A stretch of DNA of 64,000 nucleotides from contig CM060990.1 of assembly GCA_030765065.1 (NCBI GenBank), forward strand, positions 462,219,321-462,283,320, in the 5' to 3' direction. Below are positions 32,250 to 44,545 of this stretch, in pieces. The stretch comes from Deroplatys truncata. Taxonomy: Eukaryota; Arthropoda; Insecta; Mantodea; Mantidae. The translations under genes and the position numbers were made by a program. Position 1 is the first letter of the stretch. Every line of letters begins with the position of its first letter. Under the pieces are notes generated by a model. The model saw nothing but the letters and a program-made list of their open reading frames with translations, was not told the DNA's origin and made no database searches.

Positions 32250-33210
32250 CACTGCCGTTTGTGAAAATTGCAACACCAAGAAGGAAACGCATGAATTCAA
32301 TGAATTTTATACCACAGGTTAGGTACACGGCAAGTAACAAATGATAAACTTTTCAAATCTATACATGAGGCACCCCAAACCATCACACCTGGTGTTTGTC
32401 CGCTATGCCGCTCAACAATGCAACCTTCCAGCTTGCGCTCACCACGGTACCGCCGGACACGTATGCGGCCATCACTGTGGGACACGTTGAAGCGGGACTG
32501 GTCCGAAAAAAAACTACATTTTGCCACTTAGCACCCCAGTGACGGTGTTCACATGCCCATTGCAGTCGGAGGAGCTTGTGGTTTCTGGACAATGGAAGCC
32601 GACGTAATGGCATGCATTCAACCAGTCCAACCTGCAACAGACGGCGACGAACCATTGATGCAGACAAGTTCACACCTGTTGCAGTACTCCAGCGTCGAAC
32701 CAACACTGTGGATGAAGCTGTACGGTTCGTTATGACAATGCGGACAAGATGACGGTCATCCCGTGCTGTGGTCATGTTCCGTGGTCCAGTACCCGCTCTT
32801 CGATGCGTACGACCTTCATCTATCCACTGCTTCCACACACGCATCACTGTCGTAGCAGCATGCCCTGTACGAGCCGAAATGTCACGATATGACAAACCCG
32901 CTTCCCGGAGACCGATCATTCTGCCCCGTTCGAACTCACTCGCATGCCGATTTGGCTCCCTTTGTCGTCGACGAGGCATACTGGCATTCAATTTATTGCT
33001 TCCACTTTGTTTGACAGCTCTGCACTGACTACACTGGGCACAACACTGACCTTGTCGGACCCACACGAGAGGGCTCTGCTCGGCCTACGTGTACCCCATC
33101 TCTCTGCAGACCTAATCACTTATTGCTTGCACACTCTTCTACACTTCCACCAAGTTTGGAGTTATTCGGGAAATTCTTTCTTGGTGTTGCAATTTTCACA
33201 AACGGCAGTG
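32250..33210 (-). mobile_element. Tc1-like element, 961 bp, 33-bp perfect TIRs, TA duplication
   Basis: Both ends read CACTGCCGTTTGTGAAAATT followed by GCAACACCAAGAA in their own direction, identical over 33 bp. TA flanks both ends (32248-32249 and 33211-33212). The interior is a leftward transposase that lacks its 3-prime part, so the copy is an internal-deletion derivative. Perfect ends suggest fairly recent mobilisation in trans. Confidence 0.93.
32297..32979 (-). pseudogene. Tc1-like transposase, 3-prime truncated and frameshifted
   Basis: The probable start is ATG 32979 (M-P-R-R-R-Q-R-E-P-N-R-H). Two HTH regions follow: R-M-I-G-L-R-E-A-G-L-S-Y-R-D-I-S-A-R and later V-R-R-R-L-L-Q-V-G-L. 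The frame breaks at an eight-base A run (32506-32513 on the plus strand). The next frame then gives F-F-S-D-Q-S-R-F, the first catalytic D with the usual neighbouring E changed to Q, and G-V-M-V-W-G-A. After about 30 more residues coding sense ends near the TIR. The second catalytic Asp (usually in D-N-A-R-P-H) and the final Glu of the DDE triad are missing through deletion. It cannot be active. Confidence 0.9.
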
Positions 33211-33212
33211 TA

Positions 33213-36200
33213 TGTATAACGAGTTCTTCAGCTTCGTCATTATCACACCCCTAAGAACTTATTTAATTGTCAATCGTAGTAACTTTTCGTGTTCTTAAGA
33301 TGCCAAAAAATAAATTGAAATGGTAAGCATACTATTCAGAAAGGGGAATAATATATTAAATAGGAAGTCACGGCTATTAATGTGAAGTGTGCAGAAATAA
33401 ACTCATAGCTTTCATTTTCGTTCAGAGTTAGTAATCATAGTTATGGAATAGTGATTAATAAGTGGTTAGTAACCTACTGATTAATAAGTGGTTAAGATAG
33501 TGATTGGTAGCAGCATATCGAAAATTAATTAACAATTTCTCAAAATCACGTTAATTGAAGCTGGCGCGATATCCATCCATAAATGTGATTTCGTTAGGTA
33601 TTCTAGAATTTCTTAAGCATTAGCTAGACAACTTCAAGAAGTTGTTAGACAACTTCTATTGTTAGTAGAAACAGAACCCTCCCTATTTTAACCCTTCTGT
33701 AAACTACCTGTAGCACCATAGGTTTAACTAATACCCATTTAAACGATTTTGCTAAGGTGTACCCTATTAAATCAGAGATTCTAAACTTTCAAATAAGCTA
33801 CTACAATCTCCAGCAGTTACAGCCAATTTGCTTTCGTTCTGCTTTTATAGCAAAGCTTAGGGTATGAAACTGCGTCAGATGTTTCTTTCGATAGACCGGG
33901 GAGTATCTAAGAACTCAGGGCATGCATCATGGTAACGCCTAGAATTTTCCGAGTATCCTGGAGCGATAAACCTACCCAGGAGCAGAGAATTAATCACTGG
34001 AGTGTGAACGTAGAAAGTCAGGAACTACCTTGTTAATGCTTATAAAAGGTTGAGTCTCTTCTGTATGAATAAAGAACAGGAAAGTTTAAACTGTTTTTAT
34101 TTATTACAGTACATAGTTGTGAGTCAAATTTGTTTTTCGCCAAGTCCTATGTTACTTAGATTTGCTAAGTGGCACGCGTTTAAAAATATAGGCGCTCATA
34201 TTTAAGATAGTGTAGGGAGCTTAATGTGTTAAATCGGCCAACTTTCAATTTTTCGATGTTGTGTAACTTCAATCTCTGTATTTTCAGGCTCTATTATCCC
34301 ATTAGCCACTAAAGACATGCCCATGATTTTTATGCTTATTGAAATACACAAAAAATTAAAACAAATTTAATATTTTTTTATAAATCAATACATTTTACGT
34401 TATTAATTCAGAACACTATATAAACCTTTAATACTTAATTTTCCCTTAACATTGAAATAACGAAAATATTTGTCTCAAACCAAATTATAAAGCCTAATCG
34501 ATTAATTTTGAAAAATATTTATGTATCAACATACTGTAAAAAATGGAGAATTTGGGAGGTACATTTTGGTAGAGGACTGTACCTAAGTGACGAGATACAG
34601 TGTTGATACTACTTTTCCAATTATTTATGCAGAAAAAAGACAATGTCAATCAAGTTGGAATAAATATAATTTAATCCCAATACAGCATTAAAATGCGATG
34701 CTACTTGATGCCCATCAGTTTTCGTAAATGTCCAAACAAGGAAGCTAAATGTTCATATTAAGACAGAACTGATTGCTTCTAGCATATGCTGAAGGCGTGA
34801 TACATTATTATGAATCGAAGTTTCTGGATTTAATGTTTCAGATTATTTGTTGGCAATTTCCACTAAAATCGTCACACAATGCCTTACTAAAGGCACCTGA
34901 AACACAATTTTAATTTTTTGTGCTGTGTATAAGGTGTTACCTAGCTAGTCAGGCGTTGTTAACTAAAGAGATTGTTTATAACATGTATTTTGTCCATTCA
35001 CACAAAATGCTGGCAAATCCAGAAAAATCTTTATACATACTAAGTAATTAATACACTCTGGAATATAACTTAGTTTCACTATTAGGTTTACTAGCTCAAT
35101 TATTATTTTATGTTCACTTATTATGTTAAATATATTTGGAAAGGTGTCTTTCGAAATAAAAGAAACATTTTTTTTGAAAACTGCCACTTCCAATGCAGCA
35201 TCTCTTGTGTTTATAGAATGCTATCTAATTAAAATTTGCCTTTTCACTTAAACCTGGTCACGCTCTATATGACCAACGCAGTAACTCCATTTCAAAAATT
35301 TTAGAGAAGAGACTTTTTGGAAATAAGTTTCTCAATTACTTAATCAGCAGCTTTATTTTATTGTTAAAGGGAATTGTAATAATAGAGTTACAACATCGAA
35401 AACAATTCCTGTTTTCGGTCCCTACTATGTTGATATTTTGCTTCTTTATGTTACTAAGGTAATGAGGTTCGCCCATTACTTGGAGAGCATCAAATATGAT
35501 GTGGTCAGTGACAGAGCCTTGATTGAGGATGTCACACACTATGATTCCTATTTTAACTTTTTTCAAACAGATGTAACGTTCGAGCACCGATCCTTTGTAT
35601 GTTCTAAAAAGCTGATACCCAGGCTAATAGGTGTTTACACACGGTGACAACGTGCAAAAGTCTAATGTGTTACAAGCGCACGACTATTTATATATTACAA
35701 ATTACATCTATCCACAATATGGCATGAAATTTAAATGAAGATAAACCGTCTATCCACGTTAAATTGTTCTAAATAAATATTTACCTAGAATTCAATTAAG
35801 TAATCTGGTCTCAGTTACGCACAACATTCAGAAACAGCTTTAAGTTGGTTTTTGCTAGTAACAGGATCAGGACACTCGGAGGGAAGGAAACGAAAAGAAA
35901 ACAAGAAATGTACAAAATGGTCTACAGGATGGCGCGCCTCAACACGAGAAAATACAAGAACATAACATCGAATATCTTGAAAACCGATGATTTTACGGAA
36001 AAAGTTATTTGTCATAATTCTATACCAGGTGGCATAATTCTATACAGCAGCATATTTCACGTGTGCAGATATCCCTTCATGCGTTAAAAGAGTTGTAGAA
36101 CTCAACGGGACACTTCCAGGTAAACACAGGTGAGTGGGTAACTTGCGCATCAGCATGGGCGACCTTCGTTCTACTTCTCCTGCTTATCAGCGAGGAGGTG

Positions 36201-39200
36201 TTGGGCCACCTGGTATTTTTATGCGTTTTAGATGTTTTCTGTAGAAAGGTTTTGACACTTTATTATGGTTTCGTAGTTAAGAAAAGCAGCCAGAATGAGA
36301 GAAATTTTACAGGTATTTCAACGAATACATTTTTTCCCATGTCATTACCTAAAACATACATTTTAATCAAAATTTTTAGAGCAGTATTAGGAAAAAATAA
36401 ATAGAAATCTTTTCATATAAGCTGTAGTTTATACAGGCGAATCTTGTGAACATTTTCAACTTCTGAAGGATGCTACACTTAAATATCAAGTTTGGTATAT
36501 ATCCGACTTTTCGTTTTTGAGTCATGGCCTCTTTTTCTCTCCCTCTCAGACACATGCACAAGTACACCAACATTTTCCTGAAACTGCTCTTTGGGTTCAA
36601 GGGATATCAAAGTACCTATTTCGGTTGAAATCTCGATATTGAATTTTTGGATGGAATGTAATGCTACTTATTTAGCATAGGAAAGCAACAGAGAACCTAA
36701 ACCACATATTCGTATCAGTACATTAGTAAATGAAAATCTGCTGAGTGGCAGTAGTAAATATTTCATAGTATTTTTAGACTGTTGCTACTTTTGACGCAGC
36801 CAGCAACATATTTTAGTTATATGTATATTCTTTTTTGTAGTCTGAAGGCCGCTGTAGGTTAATAAGTGTACTACAAACCTAAAACCATCACTCATAACAC
36901 TGAAGATTGTGCACGCTTGTGCAGTTTTATGCACGCTAATAACAGATGTTATGTAGCTTCGATAATGTTAAAACATTCGCATGGAAAGATATTTCAAATT
37001 TATCCCAAGGCAATGTCCGTTACATTGTACACTAGTTTCAGGAATAAGTGTGTATCATTGAGCTTTATTTAACATCGGAATAGCTGACATCACTGCAGCG
37101 TTTGTGCGTCTACAAGTGTTTATTTGCACGTACTACAGTGGGCTTAAAAGTGCCAAAATTAAATTTAGAACACTTTCCGCTTATAAATTTATCACTGAGG
37201 TGGAGCACTGCCAGGTAAACCTTGAACGGTAATTTGAGGCAAACATCGGAAGTTTTCAGAACTGATTCCCCTCTCCGGCCCCAGTCGTATTGAGGGGTCC
37301 GGTAACTAGAACCTCTTTGTTGAGAAGCTACTTCACGCCTCAACAACAAACGCTAACAAATGAGGCATCAAGAGCCCAAAAATGGAACGGACACATCTGC
37401 CCTAAACTATAAAAGGAATGAGAACGAAAACTGGCACAAAGTTTTTATGTCATATTTTAATCGAATAGCTTAAAATACTATTTAATAGCAGCTGTCTTAC
37501 CCGGCATTGCCGCATACATTCTGTAAGTAAGGGATTTAGTTCCAAACTGCTGCAGTAAATACACTCGCCGATAGTTTAACATGTACTTTATTCCCTAAGC
37601 TTACTCATGCTCGTCACCGTTTGTGTTATTTGCGCCACTGTGTTCGTCTTGTATGAATCTAAATGATGAGTGTTCTTGCTCCTATTAAACAAAGTTGCTG
37701 AACCATCCCGTAATCGTTGAGTGTGCTCGCGCGTTTGAGTCCGGTGGATCCCTCTGCTATGTTCGGCACGCGGACGGCACAAGTACGTCCGGAGTCCACT
37801 TGGTATATGTTAAGAGCGTCCTTCCTTGGAAATTCGGATTTCTGACATGTTAGTAATTTCTCCCACTCCTGCTTAATTTTTAGGTTTATGGGCAGTCATG
37901 TGACATTTCCTCGGCTCTTAATTGGTTATTTATCGTTTTATGTGCGTTCTCATGAAAGAGAAAAGTTTTTCACGCCCTGTAACCAATTTATGCGAATTTC
38001 TTAGAACATAAGCTGCTCGCCTACTTTCGATGCCTCGTACATGTTCGTAACAAGAGGTTCCGTTTCCGTCCTTCGGGAAAGCACATCCGCCTCGGAGGGA
38101 GTATTTTATGATACGGCCAGACCTTTCTTGGCTACACCGCCCTTTGTAATTAAGTAAGGGCTACTCTGCGTCGAGCCGTGCGACTTTCTTTTCTCACGGG
38201 AAAATGTTTCATATAAGCTATCACTTGGACATAACAAGTTACATATACTTATTTAGTATTTAGTTCCTAATTATTAAATGTGTATTCACTTGCACATAAC
38301 AAGTTACATACAAGTTTTATGGACGGAAAGGCTTATATGAACCTATAAATCCTGCCGAGTCCTATAGTATAATTCTGCAACATGTTGAGCAGAGGGTTTA
38401 AACGGTGTAGATTCTTCAGGGAGTTGAAAATATGGTAGGGTAGTTTCTGAGAGTTATAAGCATAATATAGTTCTCACGCTATATAATAAGTGTATAAAAT
38501 TTTGTCTGGATAGGCCAAAGAATGCCCATTTTAAGTTAGGGATTGAACCCAGCGATGGAAAATAAGCGTAGTGGAATCATTTGATAGTTGTTGAGTAGCT
38601 TATCATTGTTTCGAAATTATATAACCCTAATATACCGAATTTAATCAAAACTATACAAAAAATGCTGCTTTATAAGAATTTCGGGAAAATCAGAGGGAAG
38701 TTTGATATAAACACGATATGCACCCCCTCCAGTAACGCAACTTTATAAGACTATAAGTTCCAGTTTCACCCTTTTGAAAATTCATTAAAAATCTGCCAGT
38801 CTACTATATAGTACCAAAAATTGTGATATTCAACGAAATGGGTGAAATAAACATAAAAATCTACCAAAGTTTTTAAATGTTTGGAATTAATTCACAGGCA
38901 TGTCTATCCGAAAGAACAGTTCTTTTTAATGAATAAGGAACTGTCAAAATCCGTTTAGAACTTTCCGAAATTACCCTCCACCCCGTTTACATACATCACA
39001 AACTTTCTGTGTTTACAATATTAGTGTAGATGCTAAACCAAACCATCATTTTCTATTCCATAAAGTGAGGTCAAACTTCGGAACTTCTTTATTTGTTAGA
39101 ATAAGATTTCTATAGCTATTTCTACAGCACACAAATCTTCTAGTAATCCGTCCTTAATTTATTTTATAAATTAAATTTAAATTAACCTTAAATTTAAACT

Positions 39201-42200
39201 TTATAAATATATATGTGGTGTCTCAATGTATATGTTATATGTATTATGTGAGTGTGTAAGTTCCTTATAGGCTCCTACCCCTTGTACCGATTTCGAACAC
39301 ATTTGGCGCACATATATCACCTTTCCATGGGAACTGAAATCGATTTCAGTATACATTAGATACCGAATACTGCATGGAAATGCGGACTAATCGAACTGAA
39401 TCTTAGATTGGATTATCTTAGCAAGTTGGATCGGATCGAATTTTTTTTTGTATGGAAGCACTTACCGTATTGAATACGCCTTGTACTAGTTGTAGTACGC
39501 TGATCGCTCGTCATTTCTTTTTTTTACAGACACTTAAGCTCTTAGAAACTATTTGCTGTGCTTTAAATATGGTTCGAGCCGTTGGAATATGAATTTAATG
39601 GTAGAAATTCGGAAATTTATTCGGAAATTCTCTAGCCAAACTTCCCTCTAAAGCCCACCAATCCTTGCTTCTTACTCTAACCCAACATACACACCTGCGT
39701 TGTTTCGTTCTGTGGTTTCATCCGCTTCTTGAAGCAGTGTTGTACAAAACAAGCTTTGGATCTGCAGTTTAATTTTGCCGTACCCGTCGTCCATGCTCCC
39801 ACTTTTCGAGACGGAACAATAAACCTGCCAGAAGGTGGTGCAATAATAGACGCAACAGGGTCACTTTTATCACTTCCATATTAATGCAGCAAATTCTTTA
39901 CACAACCACACATTAACCCCAAAATCTCCGATTAGCACGTAGAACATAAATGAACACGTTAACAGCATTCGGGAGAAGCAATTTTGCGGTTTATCAGCAC
40001 GAAAGAAGCCTGTTTTCTCAATAACTTTGTGAAATAAAAATGTAAATAATCTTCTGTTCGTTATTTCAGGAGCGGTATAAAAACCCAAAGGAAGAGGGGT
40101 GGAAAATGTTTAACGGGGTAAATTGAGAATATTGTGACGCAGCTGCAATGGACCGAGCTTATCGCCTGAATGGCGGTGCTCTTCAGCTCCGGACACCTGG
40201 TTGGTTGAAGAGGTAAGCAGGCCGGCGCTCTTATCTACATAAATATCAGGAACGCCTTCGAAACGCAACCAGATAATTCTGGATGTTTCTCCTCAGGTCT
40301 CTCACGAACTCTCTCGAAACTGTTGCGGCTACATGCCGGCGAGCGTGCTCGTGACTGTCAGTGAGCTAGTAAGCTGCTTTTGAGGCGACGTAAAGTTGGG
40401 GTAACTCAGTGTGTTCTATGAACTAGTGACTGTGCGCTTATCGAGAGAAATCGAGTTCTGTGTTCGAATTTAGTGTGTGACTGGAAGGAAGAGCCTCTCC
40501 TTCACGCGTTATTCACCATACAGCTACGCACAAAGGAAAGAGAAGTGAAAAGACAGTGAAAATTGAACAAATCCAAATATCCAGCGCAAATGCGGTTATT
40601 TTCTCAATAATAAAAAATACACATGTTGCTCTCTTCATTCAGGGTTGGTAATACGAAAGACCAACTCAAACGGGGAATGATGTTGAAAACTTTTGAATGG
40701 AAGGCATTTTGGAAGATTTTTTCAGTACAAGTACGAAACATGGCACCACGAAGATGAGGTGATCAAATTAAACGAAGTGAATACTAGTGGTATTGTAATT
40801 GTTTATTCATTTAAGTGTAAATAAACAAATACTCGGAAAACTGATGTTTAATGAAACCGCCAAACCCCGGTAACGACGGCTATTTCTGCTAGTATATCAC
40901 ATACAACTATGGCATTAATATAGAATCTGAAAGAGATCTTCGAATTTTGGTTCTACTGAGAAGATTTGCTTCCGTAAAAAAACAAAAAAACATAAAACAA
41001 ATGAATGCATAATCATTCGTGTTTGGGTTGCTTCTTCTTAGATGGCAGTTCCAATTGCAGATGCTGAGGAACTAGGGAAGAACATTTTTGAAATAATGGG
41101 AATGAAAGCAAACCATTCCCAGTATTGCCTTGCCCCTATTCCTCTTGGATTGTGAGCCTTGGCGATATTACGTTGTCAAAAATACAGTTGAGTTCCCGCT
41201 CCAAGTGCACTCATATCGTGGCCAAGTAGTACCTCATGACTAAGGCAAGAGGTTTGGACAGGTAAACATCAGAGGCGATTTCACGTTACGATAAGGTGGG
41301 CAAAGCTTGTGTCGCGACTCAGAGTGTAGTCATAATGTAACGCGACTGAAAGCGCTCTTAGCCTGGGTCAGTGTTGCTAGCTAGAGGCGAGAGGGTGGTT
41401 GGAAGTAAACAATTCAGTGGCGGAGTTCGTGATAGCATTGTGTACTAAACGATCGTTCTCCGGAAAACGGAAATTTCGTGCAGAATGGGATTTTTTTGTG
41501 ATGTGCAGAAGGAGCTCTCTATTTTATTTCTTTTTAATAGTTAACTATTTGTACAATAATATAAGTGTTACTGTAATTAATAAACTTAAATTTGTTAATA
41601 CATGTCCCGGTTTAGGTAACACGGTGCCGGGATGGAGTATTACATATTTTAGTTATTTATTTGTGCAAAAGGAGAGGGTGTGAAATGTTTAATTTCCTCA
41701 AAAACTTTACATGGCGTATTTAGAGTCAACATCCAAAGACACTACGTTAGATGTCATGCTTCATATGGTGAAATTAATTGTGTTGCCAGGGGAAGCTATG
41801 GTAATTTATTATTATTATTACTATTATTATTATTATTATTATTATTATTAGTTTCAGGAATTGAACATGCAAAACCATTGCAGGAGTTAGCTGCAAATAT
41901 CATTGTGCAGAAAGTCATGAAAATTGATGGCTGTAAATACAAAACTAAATATGATAGTTATATACTTACCTAGGAGGTAGCTCAGTCCCTAAAACCTTTT
42001 CAAGAGGGCGAGTTTGTGGCACTATGTCTGACAAAAGCTGTGGAAATCATATGATCTCAAGAAATTCCCAATTTTAATAATATTAATTGATCTCGTAGAA
42101 CCGTTACAGGATGAGTGAAAACCTTACAAAAATGTCAATTTAAACACAATATAATAGTGAACTAAACTGCTATCAACCGTCACTGCAGGAGTTCTACAAC

Positions 42201-42983
42201 CGTAACTCCCTCCTTACCTAGCAGCAATGCCTTACTTCCGTGTTTCTTGTGAGGGTTACGTTTTGTTGTGTTGTCGGCGCAAAACTAACTTCTGCCCACC
42301 TCTGCGTTACGAGGTAATTAAGCTTTGGTTTGTTGTCCTGTATTACTATACATCAATACTGTACGCATGGCAAAATTGACAGATTAGTGTACTGTCATTC
42401 TCCTCTCGGTTCTTGTAAACAACTCGCTATGTGTGGTTCGCGATGCAATTAACTTCATACGTTCGCTGTCCAAACCAACACGTTTACTCATCATTTGGAA
42501 CACGGTCTGTTTCGCTTTCTGGTATGAACAAGTCACTCATAAGCTGTTGCCATAGTCGTGACTGAGAAGGAACAGTTACCCGTAATCAGTGTTGAGGATA
42601 TCTCTTTCAGATCTCTTTCCTTGCAAACGAAACAAACTTGTTCTTATGCACTGTATACCTCAAAATCTGCAAACTTCAACATTAAAAGTATCGATCTGAT
42701 AAGCTGAACAATATAACAGACATATACCAGTGTAAACCGGAAATCTGTAACGACCAGACCAACCGTCAGTATCAATGTACAGTGTTTTGCCGTACTGTTT
42801 AAGCTCGTAAGCAACCCTGTCATCACAGATTTCCGGTGGCACACTGTAAACGCGGACCAAAGTATATTCTCTATATGCCGTTGTAACCTGTCCATTCGTC
42901 CCTTCACCGATCATTAGAGCAGATTGGAACGCCCCTCATGTTTATGCAGTTAAATCTTCATAAACAGTGCACTGGTGCAGTTT
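33213..42983. other. Long non-coding stretch, nothing firm
   Basis: About 9.8 kb with no supported gene. An ATT/TTA microsatellite lies at 41806-41850. GC-richer patches occur near 37600-37800, 38040-38200 and 40130-40560. The last of these has a TATA-like stretch (ACATAAATATC near 40240) and might be an LTR or promoter, but no ends or coding motif could be found. A possible TATA box (TTATAAAAGG) lies near 34040. Confidence 0.4.
41806..41850. repeat. TTA trinucleotide microsatellite
   Basis: A run of TTATTA units with one CTA variant. It lies inside a short open frame at 41680-41973, where it would encode a leucine run, but I do not accept that frame as a gene. Confidence 0.9.
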
Positions 42984-42985
42984 TA

Positions 42986-43839
42986 TACAGTGTTATCGTT
43001 TTAAGGTGAGGCCATGGATCGCGCGTATGCGTGCTCCGCACACTGTCTATTACACTGGGGGTTTTCGTTCCGTAACTCCCGCGTTACTTACCTACTCACG
43101 AGCGATAGTAACATGAACTGTAATGAGTACTAACCTTGTTACAAGTGATGTTGGAAGCGGTGTTCATCTGCCTGAAGACATTCCTGGCATCTTCGAATGC
43201 AATTTCCATTCGCACGCCTAAGTTGTTCTTGCTTGATTTTCATAATTTCTGTTTTTATATTGTTCTTGAGTTCGTTTATGGTGTGGGGACTTTTCCTGTA
43301 AACCTTTTTTTAGGGTTATCCGCAAACAGACGCACCACTTTCGTCAAATTTTTCCTCCGTTAGAACATTTCGATTTCACTTCTTAGGTTTAGCATTTAGC
43401 GATCCGTTGTCCTAAACTTACATATTAACCAGACGTCTAACAGTTTCTCTACTTGGAACTGGAATACCAGGAAATTTCTCCTGAAATTGCTTACAGACCT
43501 GTCTATATGATTCGGCTTTTATGTGTGTATCGTGCATAAAAATTCGTTGTTCAAGCGTGAATTTGTCGGCAGGCATTGCAGTGGACTAATAACAAAACAT
43601 CAATACTCCTAAGCAAGTCACACCCAACACAGATGTCTTGAATAAACTTTCACGTTTGAGATGCACAATGTCAACTCTCTTTACAGCACGAACGCAGCAG
43701 CGGCTGAAACACAGCTGATAAAGATAACCTTGAACGCGTCATGCGCTCCCAGTTGCGCATCGGAAAAGTACCGAGCTCACTGCAGTACAACCTTCTACGC
43801 ACGTAGCCTGTGGCCTCACTTTAAAATGCCCCCACTGTA
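42986..43839 (-). mobile_element. mariner-like element, 854 bp, with TIRs and TA duplication
   Basis: The left end reads TACAGTG, then TTTTAAGGTGAGGCCATGG. The right end, reverse complemented, reads TACAGTG, then TTTTAAAGTGAGGCCACAGG. TA flanks both (42984-42985, 43840-43841). The interior codes only for the two ends of a transposase, so the middle with the catalytic core is deleted. Confidence 0.85.
43139..43576 (-). pseudogene. Tc/mariner-superfamily transposase, internally deleted
   Basis: From ATG 43576 leftward, a helix-turn-helix domain reads M-P-A-D-K-F-T-L-E-Q-R-I-F and F-P-G-I-P-V-P-S-R-E-T-V-R-R-L, to about 43425. The family's C-terminal end reappears from about 43305, with S-P-H-T-I-N-E-L-K-N-N-I and Q-E-C-L-Q-A-D-E-H-R-F-Q-H-H-L, then TAA at 43139. 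The DDE core between them is gone. The C-terminal block is related to the fragment at 56.4-56.7 kb, so two members of one family occur in the window. Confidence 0.8.
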
Positions 43840-43841
43840 TA

Positions 43842-44537
43842 AACATAATTTTCTCTTCCCACTAACTGATGTGTATGTACCTGCTCTGGAACAACTTCCA
43901 ATGTGTTGTGCATCCAATCGTGTATTTCGAAAGCCCTTATCCGTTGTATACTCTTATTAAAAAGAACTTCTATAGTATTTTTCCGCACTGCCTTCTGTTA
44001 CAACGTTTCACTGCCGGGACAATATACACAACACAAAACAAAGGCGCGCTAGCACACTAGGCGCTCTGCAAAACACGTGATGTGCACGGGCCAAAAAGCC
44101 AGAACGCGATTGTCTACTCGTGGATGTTTTACTTAGCCAATGTCGAACATTCCATGTATAAGGTGTTCTTTCATTATGTAATCTAAGCAGATTTTCGTTT
44201 AACGCAACTCATCATTCTCATCTTCCTGATTTTCAATTTGTTCATTAATGACAGGATTAATAACATCTCCTAACATAGCAGCAGTAATAGTTTCCTTAAA
44301 AATACTATCATCTAGAATACCTGTCCAGACATGTATTTTCCTATATCACTGTGAATAGTTCCAATATGTACCTTTACGTGGGTTTATAGTAGCGTAAAGG
44401 CAAAAGATGCACTCATCAATGAAGTAAACATATCTTAAACAGAAGCATAAAACCCTTCATGCCGAAACTTATCTTGCCATTTTTGTGAGAGATCGTTGAA
44501 GAAAAAGAAAGCCATGCTCCCCAAAAAATAGCTGTCA
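43842..44537. other. Spacer between the mariner-like element and the MULE
   Basis: I see no gene. The sequence from about 44050 is AT-rich and unremarkable. Confidence 0.4.
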
Positions 44538-44545
44538 GTTTTATC

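Noticed and set aside
40130..40620. LTR or promoter of a retroelement
   Set aside because: No matching ends, primer-binding site or downstream coding motif could be found.
41680..41973. ORF with a leucine run
   Set aside because: The run is a TTA microsatellite, and the flanks show no conserved motif.
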